Source: Methylorubrum extorquens
GTDB lineage: Bacteria > Pseudomonadota > Alphaproteobacteria > Rhizobiales > Beijerinckiaceae
Assembly: GCA_019695455.1 (NCBI GenBank)
Contig: JAEUAC010000320.1
Location: 1-8,714, forward strand
Reading direction: 5' to 3'
Length of the DNA stretch: 8,714 nt
Shown: positions 4,862 to 8,714 of the stretch, in pieces
How the letters are laid out: each line of letters begins with the position of its first letter
Numbering within the stretch: position 1 is the first letter of the stretch
Program-made: the position numbers and the translations under genes
Notes under the pieces: generated by a model
What the model was told of the DNA's origin: nothing
Database searches by the model: none
What the model saw: the letters and a program-made list of their open reading frames with translations, nothing else

Positions 4862-6925
4862 ATGGGCGCCATGAGTCGCGCCGCGTCCAACGACGTCCCG
4901 CCCGACATCCTGCTCGCGGAGCGGGACGAGGAAGACGAGGATCTCTCCGTCGAGGGCAGCTCGGGCGTCGAGCTCGACTTCGAGGCGACGCCCGCCTCCG
5001 TCGAGGCCGGCACGAGCGTCATCCGCCGCTTCTGGCAGACGCTGCCGACCGCGCCCGGCGTCTACCGCATGACCGACCGGGCGGGCGACGTCCTCTACGT
5101 GGGCAAGGCCAAGAGCCTGAAGGCGCGGGTCGGCTCCTACATCCGCACGCCCGGCCACTCGAACCGCATCGCCCGCATGATCGCCGAGACGGCGGCGATG
5201 GAGTTCGTCACGACCGGGACGGAGACGGAGGCGCTTCTCCTGGAGGCGAACCTCATCAAGCAGCTGCGGCCGCGCTACAACGTGGTGCTGCGGGACGACA
5301 AGTCGCTGCCGTTCATCCTGCTGACGGCCGATTCGGAGGCGCCCCAGGTCGTCAAGCACCGCGGCGCCCGCAACCGGAAGGGCAGCTATTTCGGCCCGTT
5401 CGCGTCCGTCTGGGCCGTCAACCGCACCATCAACGCGCTGCAGCGCGCCTTCCTGCTCCGCTCCTGCTCGGACAGCTACTACGAGAACCGGAGCCGGCCC
5501 TGCCTGCTGTTCCAGATCAAGCGCTGCTCCGGGCCCTGCACGGGCGAGATCGACACGGAGAGCTACGCCAAGCTCGCGGGCGAGGCGAAGGCCTTCCTGT
5601 CCGGCCGCTCGTCGGCCGTGAAGGGCCAGCTCGCCGAGGAGATGAAGCGGGCCTCCGAGGATCTCGAGTTCGAGCGCGCCGGCCGCTACCGGGACCGGCT
5701 CGCGGCCCTGTCGGCCATCCAGTCGAGCCAGGGCATCAACACCCAGAACACCGAGGAGGCCGACCTCGTCGCCATCGACGAGCAGGCGGGGCAGTTCTGC
5801 GTGGAGGTGTTCTTCGTCCGCAACCACCAGAACTGGGGCAACCGGGCCTATTTCCCCCGCGCCGACCGCAGCACGACGCGGGCGGAGGTGCTGGCGGCCT
5901 TCGTGGCGCAGTTCTACGACGACAAGCCCCCGCCCCGCCTCGTCCTCCTGTCGGAGGAGATCGAGGAATGCGCGCTGCTCGCCGCCGCGCTCGCCGTGAA
6001 GGCCGGCCGCAAGGTCGAGGTCTCCGTGCCGCAGCGGGGCGAGCGGCGGCTGCTCGTCGAGACGGCGCTCCGCAACGCCAAGGAGGCGCTCGGCCGCCGG
6101 CTGGCCGAGACGTCCAGCCAGATGAAGCTCCTCGCCTCGCTCGGCGGCGCCTTCGGCCTGCCGCGGGTCCCGCGGCGCATCGAGGTCTACGACAACTCCC
6201 ACATCATGGGCACGAACGCCGTCGGCGCCATGATCGTGACGGGACCGGCGGGCTTCATGAAGACGCATTACCGCACGTTCAACATGGACACCGACGAGTT
6301 CGCGCCCGGTGACGATTTCGCCATGATGAACGCCATGCTGCGCCGTCGCTTCGCCCGGCTCGTGAAGGAGGCGCCCCGGCCGGAGCGCGACGCCGCCGCC
6401 GACACGCCGCCGGACGGGCCGGCCGCGCCGCCCGTGGCCGCGGCGCCGGACGATCCCGACGCCTTTCCGGCCTGGCCGGACCTCGTCCTGATCGACGGCG
6501 GCAAGGGCCAGCTCGAGGCGGCCCGGGCGGCGCTGGCCGAGGTCGGCGCGACGGGCGTCTCCCTCGTCGGCGTGGCGAAGGGGCGCGACCGCGACGCCGG
6601 CCGCGAGACCTTCTTCATGCCCGGGCAGGCGCCGATCCGGCTCCCGCCGCGCGATCCGGCGCTCTACTTCGTCCAGCGGCTCCGCGACGAGGCGCACCGC
6701 TTTGCGATCGGCGCGCACCGGGCCAAGCGCAAGCGGGAGCTGACCAAGAGCCCGCTGGACGAGATCCCCGGCATCGGGCCGTCGCGCAAGCGCGCGCTCC
6801 TCCATCATTTCGGGACCGTGAAGGCCATCGAGCGGGCCGCGCTCGACGACCTGATGAGGGCGCCGGGCGTCAACGCCGCGACCGCCCGCACGGTGTTCGA
6901 CCACTTCCGGGGCAACGGGGCATGA
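4862..6925 (+). CDS. uvrC: UvrABC system protein C, excision repair endonuclease
   Basis: 687 residues. UvrC joins the UvrB-DNA complex and makes the 3' and then 5' incisions around bulky lesions. An acidic N-terminal extension (about 1-55) precedes the GIY-YIG nuclease (GVY 66-68, YVG 79-81, Arg89, Glu128 in LLLEANLIK). Cys202, 214, 222 and 226 have the C-x11-C-x7-C-x3-C spacing of the UvrC [4Fe-4S] ligands. A UVR motif that contacts UvrB spans about 258-286. The RNase H-like 5' nuclease has Asp444 (YDNSH), the GDD at 483-485, Asp545 (LIDGGKGQ) and His612 (DEAHRFAI). Two helix-hairpin-helix motifs end the protein (632-682). E. coli UvrC is about 610 residues; the excess is the N-terminal extension plus a Pro/Ala-rich insert at about 503-538. 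ATG 4871 is an equally possible start, as neither has a good Shine-Dalgarno. No LexA box (GTTC-N7-GTTC) is seen upstream. It overlaps pgsA by 4 bases. Confidence 0.97.
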   Translation: MGAMSRAASNDVPPDILLAERDEEDEDLSVEGSSGVELDFEATPASVEAGTSVIRRFWQTLPTAPGVYRMTDRAGDVLYVGKAKSLKARVGSYIRTPGHSNRIARMIAETAAMEFVTTGTETEALLLEANLIKQLRPRYNVVLRDDKSLPFILLTADSEAPQVVKHRGARNRKGSYFGPFASVWAVNRTINALQRAFLLRSCSDSYYENRSRPCLLFQIKRCSGPCTGEIDTESYAKLAGEAKAFLSGRSSAVKGQLAEEMKRASEDLEFERAGRYRDRLAALSAIQSSQGINTQNTEEADLVAIDEQAGQFCVEVFFVRNHQNWGNRAYFPRADRSTTRAEVLAAFVAQFYDDKPPPRLVLLSEEIEECALLAAALAVKAGRKVEVSVPQRGERRLLVETALRNAKEALGRRLAETSSQMKLLASLGGAFGLPRVPRRIEVYDNSHIMGTNAVGAMIVTGPAGFMKTHYRTFNMDTDEFAPGDDFAMMNAMLRRRFARLVKEAPRPERDAAADTPPDGPAAPPVAAAPDDPDAFPAWPDLVLIDGGKGQLEAARAALAEVGATGVSLVGVAKGRDRDAGRETFFMPGQAPIRLPPRDPALYFVQRLRDEAHRFAIGAHRAKRKRELTKSPLDEIPGIGPSRKRALLHHFGTVKAIERAALDDLMRAPGVNAATARTVFDHFRGNGA

Positions 6926-7593
6926 CCGGCGACGAGGGCGCGGCAGGGCGCGCGGTTGACCCGGTCACGCCGCCCGTGCTTCCTCAACCCATGACCAAGG
7001 CTTCGCCGTTGCGACGTTCGCCGGCCTTCAGCCTGCCGAACATCCTCACCTACAGCCGGATGGTGGCCGTCCCGGCCGTGGTCGGCCTGCTGTTCTGGCC
7101 GGAGGATTTTTGGTCGCGCTGGGCCGCGCTCGCCGTCTTCGTGGCCGCCGCCATCACGGACTACTTCGACGGCTACTTCGCCCGGGCCTACGCCCAGCAA
7201 TCGGTGATCGGCCGCATGCTGGACCCGATCGCGGACAAGCTCCTCGTCGCCGCCTGCCTCCTGATGCTGACGAACGACCGCATCATCTCGGGCGTCCATC
7301 TCTGGGCCGCGATCGTGATCCTGTGCCGGGAGATCCTGGTCTCCGGCCTGCGGGAATACCTCGCCGAGCTGAAGGTCGGCGTGCCCGTCTCCAAGGTCGC
7401 GAAGTGGAAGACGACGGCGCAGCTCGTCTCGCTCGGCTTCCTCATCGCGGGGCCGGCCGGCGAGCCCGTCCTGCCCGGGACCGTCTCCATCGGCATCGCG
7501 CTCCTCTGGGCGGCCGCCGCGCTCACGCTCTGGACGGGCTGGGACTACCTGAAGGCGGGCGTCCTGCACGCCGTGAGCCGGACGCTCCCGTGA
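6922..7593 (+). CDS. pgsA: CDP-diacylglycerol-glycerol-3-phosphate 3-phosphatidyltransferase
   Basis: Integral inner-membrane enzyme that converts CDP-diacylglycerol and glycerol 3-phosphate to phosphatidylglycerol phosphate, the committed step to phosphatidylglycerol and cardiolipin. The complete CDP-alcohol phosphotransferase signature is present: D80-xx-DG-xx-AR-x8-G97-xxx-D101-xxx-D105. It is preceded by the family N-terminus SLPNILTYSR (37-46) and hydrophobic segments at about 47-60 and 66-80; further segments lie after residue 110. Length is 223 residues from ATG 6922, which overlaps the uvrC stop (ATGA), or 200 from ATG 6991. The family is typically 180-200. The first 23 residues are hydrophilic, lack family features and use codons uncommon here, so 6991 may be the true start; neither ATG has a clear Shine-Dalgarno. 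The uvrC-pgsA pairing is also seen in E. coli. It overlaps moaD by 4 bases. Confidence 0.95.
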   Translation: MTGDEGAAGRAVDPVTPPVLPQPMTKASPLRRSPAFSLPNILTYSRMVAVPAVVGLLFWPEDFWSRWAALAVFVAAAITDYFDGYFARAYAQQSVIGRMLDPIADKLLVAACLLMLTNDRIISGVHLWAAIVILCREILVSGLREYLAELKVGVPVSKVAKWKTTAQLVSLGFLIAGPAGEPVLPGTVSIGIALLWAAAALTLWTGWDYLKAGVLHAVSRTLP

Positions 7594-7841
7594 AGCTCGT
7601 CTACTTCGCCTGGGTCCGCGAACGCGTCGGGCTGCGCGAGGAGCAGGCCGACCTGCCGCCCGGCACGGACACGGTGGCCGACCTCGTCGCCTGGCTCCGG
7701 ACCCGCGGCGAGGGCTACGCGGCCGCCTTCGCCGACGAGGCGACGGTCCGGGCCGCCATCGACCAGGTGCACGCGAAGCCCGGCTCCTCGCTGGCCGGGG
7801 CCCGCGAGGTCGCCTTCTTCCCGCCGATGACCGGCGGCTGA
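7590..7841 (+). CDS. moaD: Molybdopterin synthase small (sulfur carrier) subunit MoaD
   Basis: 83 residues, a ubiquitin-fold protein close to the usual 81. Its C-terminal Gly is charged as a thiocarboxylate and donates sulfur to cyclic pyranopterin monophosphate within the MoaD-MoaE complex. The essential Gly-Gly terminus is present (FFPPMTGG), as is the typical start KLVYFAWVRERVG. The start is GTG at 7590, overlapping the pgsA stop as GTGA, which suggests translational coupling. moaE follows after 6 bases. No other molybdenum cofactor gene (moaA, moaB, moaC, moeA, moeB) is in the window, so the charging enzyme must be encoded elsewhere. Confidence 0.95.
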   Translation: MKLVYFAWVRERVGLREEQADLPPGTDTVADLVAWLRTRGEGYAAAFADEATVRAAIDQVHAKPGSSLAGAREVAFFPPMTGG

Positions 7842-7847
7842 CCGGCC

Positions 7848-8312
7848 ATGCTCCCCTCCATCCGCATCCAGCGGGAGGATTTCGACCCGGGGGCCCTGGT
7901 GGACGCGCTCGCGGCCGGCCGGCGCGACGTGGGCGCGGTGGCGAGCTTCGTCGGCTATTGCCGGGACGAGGCCGGGCGCCTCGCCGCGCTCGAGCTGGAG
8001 CATTATCCCGGCATGGCCGAGGCGGAGCTCGGCCGGGTCGCGGCCGAGGCCGCGACGCGCTGGCCGCTCCTCGGCCTGACGGCCGTGCATCGCTTCGGCG
8101 CCATCCCGCCCGGCGGCCGCATCGTCCTCGTCGCGGCCGCCTCGCGGCACCGGGCCGCGGCCTTCGCGGCGGCCGAGTTCGTGATGGACTTCCTGAAGAC
8201 GCGCGCGCCGTTCTGGAAGCGCGAGCACCTGACGGACGGGACCCTCGGGGGCTGGGTCGAGGCGAGCGCCGCGGACGACGCGGCCGCCGATCGCTGGCGC
8301 GAGGGACCCTGA
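7848..8312 (+). CDS. moaE: Molybdopterin synthase catalytic subunit MoaE
   Basis: 154 residues, near the E. coli length of 150. With MoaD it inserts two sulfurs into cyclic pyranopterin monophosphate to form molybdopterin, in the cytosol. Catalytic Lys117 and Lys124 lie in FLKTRAPFWKRE, with the same 7-residue spacing as Lys119/Lys126 of E. coli. Also conserved are GAVASFVGYCRD (29-40), LELEHYPGMAEAEL (48-61), VHRFGAIPPGG (80-90) and SRHRAAAF (99-106). The start is ATG 7848, six bases after the moaD stop, with no strong Shine-Dalgarno, consistent with coupled translation of the two subunits. The C-terminal tail after about residue 138 is Ala/Asp-rich and outside the conserved core. It appears to be the last gene of the uvrC-pgsA-moaD-moaE transcript. 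Confidence 0.96.
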   Translation: MLPSIRIQREDFDPGALVDALAAGRRDVGAVASFVGYCRDEAGRLAALELEHYPGMAEAELGRVAAEAATRWPLLGLTAVHRFGAIPPGGRIVLVAAASRHRAAAFAAAEFVMDFLKTRAPFWKREHLTDGTLGGWVEASAADDAAADRWREGP

Positions 8313-8328
8313 CGCCGCACGGCGCGTT
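8303..8328 (+). promoter_or_regulatory. Weaker EcfG-like promoter ahead of the small secreted protein gene
   Basis: GGGAC (8303-8307), 17 bases, CGTT (8325-8328). Against GGAAC-N16/17-CGTT the -10 and the spacing match and one -35 base differs. The -35 overlaps the end of moaE. The predicted start near 8335 leaves a leader of about 20 bases that still contains the Shine-Dalgarno GGAAGGA. Weaker than the element at 1897 because GGAAC is the more invariant half. Confidence 0.3.
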
Positions 8329-8354
8329 GAGGGGCAGACCGGAAGGATCGCCCG

Positions 8355-8648
8355 ATGAAGATCGCCACCCTCGCCGCCACGGCCCTCCTGGCCCTGTCGG
8401 CCGTTCCCGCCTCGGCCGACCGGGGCAAGTCCGACAACGGCGACAGCTACCTGAACGACCTGCAGAAGCGGCCCGACCTGATCGAGCCCTATGCCGGCCA
8501 GGACCCGAGCCGCTATCGGATCTCGAACCCTCAGGCCGGCTACGAGGATCGTCAGCTCGCCCGCGAGGGCTACGTGAACGACGGCAGCGGCTACCGCCCG
8601 CCCCGGGCCCGCGGCCGAGTCTCCGTGCAGCCCTACTACTCGCGCTGA
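8355..8648 (+). CDS. Small secreted protein of unknown function
   Basis: 97 residues. A Sec signal peptide occupies residues 1-21 (MK, a hydrophobic core ATLAATALLALSAV, then PASA with likely cleavage before Asp22). The mature part of about 76 residues is hydrophilic and charged, without Cys: an Asp/Asn/Ser/Lys-rich start, a central DPSRYRISNPQAGYEDRQLA (49-68), and a basic Arg/Pro/Tyr tail ending PYYSR. I recognise no family; export is the only supported inference. The start is well supported by GGAAGGA at 8341-8347, 7 bases upstream of the ATG, the best ribosome-binding site in the right half of the window. The 42-base gap after moaE and a possible promoter suggest independent or additional transcription, though read-through from the moa genes is possible. 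Confidence 0.82.
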   Translation: MKIATLAATALLALSAVPASADRGKSDNGDSYLNDLQKRPDLIEPYAGQDPSRYRISNPQAGYEDRQLAREGYVNDGSGYRPPRARGRVSVQPYYSR

Positions 8649-8655
8649 CGCGTCA
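8646..8655. repeat. Perfect palindrome joining two convergent stop codons
   Basis: TGACGCGTCA is its own reverse complement. Its left TGA is the stop of the secreted protein gene; read on the minus strand, its other end is the TGA closing the partial gene from the right. With no loop it is unlikely to be an RNA hairpin terminator by itself. Confidence 0.35.
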
Positions 8656-8714
8656 CCGGTTCGGGTCGGGAAGCCCGTCCCGGACCAGCCGGCCGAACTC
8701 GGGCCCGTCGCCGA
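8653..8714 (-). CDS. Probable 3' end of a minus-strand gene continuing beyond the window
   Basis: On the minus strand a frame open to the window edge gives 19 residues, GDGPEFGRLVRDGLPDPNR, then TGA. Codons end mainly in G or C as in the neighbouring genes, and the tail looks like a natural hydrophilic C-terminus. Convergent placement, 4 bases after the secreted protein gene, matches the tight convergent junctions elsewhere here. The fragment is too short to assign a family, and a chance open frame is possible. Confidence 0.4.
   Translation of the reverse strand, partial: GDGPEFGRLVRDGLPDPNR

Noticed and set aside
4781..6904. Minus-strand open frame of 707 codons opposite uvrC
   Set aside because: It is a mirror of uvrC codon bias in GC-rich DNA: Arg/Leu/Ala/His-rich, with no domain or start signal, while the plus strand encodes a full UvrC.
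6956..6984. TTGACC as the -35 of a pgsA promoter
   Set aside because: The sequence 17 bases downstream (CTTCCT) does not resemble a -10, so I did not annotate it as a promoter.
1..8714. Mobile element, CRISPR array, toxin-antitoxin, biosynthetic cluster or defence system
   Set aside because: No direct-repeat array, transposase, integrase, nuclease-helicase pair or paired small genes was seen; every long gene but one (the VUT transporter, whose substrate is unclear) is a recognised housekeeping enzyme.

Overview
This window looks like ordinary chromosomal housekeeping DNA from a very GC-rich alphaproteobacterium. The most likely placing is Hyphomicrobiales, in or near Methylobacteriaceae. That placing rests on GC-rich third codon positions, the prs, uvrC and moa protein sequences, the uvrC-pgsA-moaD-moaE order, and small Tyr/Gly-rich secreted proteins. 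It is inference, since no 16S gene or marker search is available. I see no tRNA, rRNA, CRISPR array, insertion sequence, integrase, phage gene or toxin-antitoxin pair, and no gene-free stretch above 300 bases.

Layout. Bases 1-1399 (+) hold the 3' nine-tenths of gpmI, a glycolytic phosphoglycerate mutase. Convergent to it is a small secreted Gly/Tyr/His-rich protein (1425-1748, -). Divergent from that is a bacterial DNA topoisomerase IB (1954-3072, +), preceded by a candidate general-stress (EcfG-type) promoter. Convergent to the topoisomerase is a VUT-family membrane transporter (3095-3661, -). Upstream of it on the same strand is prs, encoding PRPP synthetase (3766-4698, -), with a recognisable promoter of its own. 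Across a 163-base divergent spacer starts the uvrC-pgsA-moaD-moaE cluster (4862-8312, +). Its junctions are 4-base stop/start overlaps or a 6-base gap, so it is very probably one transcript. A second small secreted protein of unknown function follows (8355-8648, +), with a weaker EcfG-like promoter. The last 62 bases appear to be the 3' end of a minus-strand gene entering from the right.

How the genes relate. gpmI and prs belong to central carbon and nucleotide metabolism. UvrC is the dual-incision nuclease of nucleotide excision repair. PgsA makes the phosphatidylglycerol precursor. MoaD and MoaE form molybdopterin synthase. The four-gene cluster is linked by transcription rather than by a shared pathway.

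I did not find an undescribed system. The points worth a second look are regulatory or architectural: two EcfG-like promoters, a possibly leaderless transporter mRNA, inverted repeats sitting on stop codons at three convergent junctions, a proline/alanine insertion inside the UvrC endonuclease domain, and an unsettled pgsA start.
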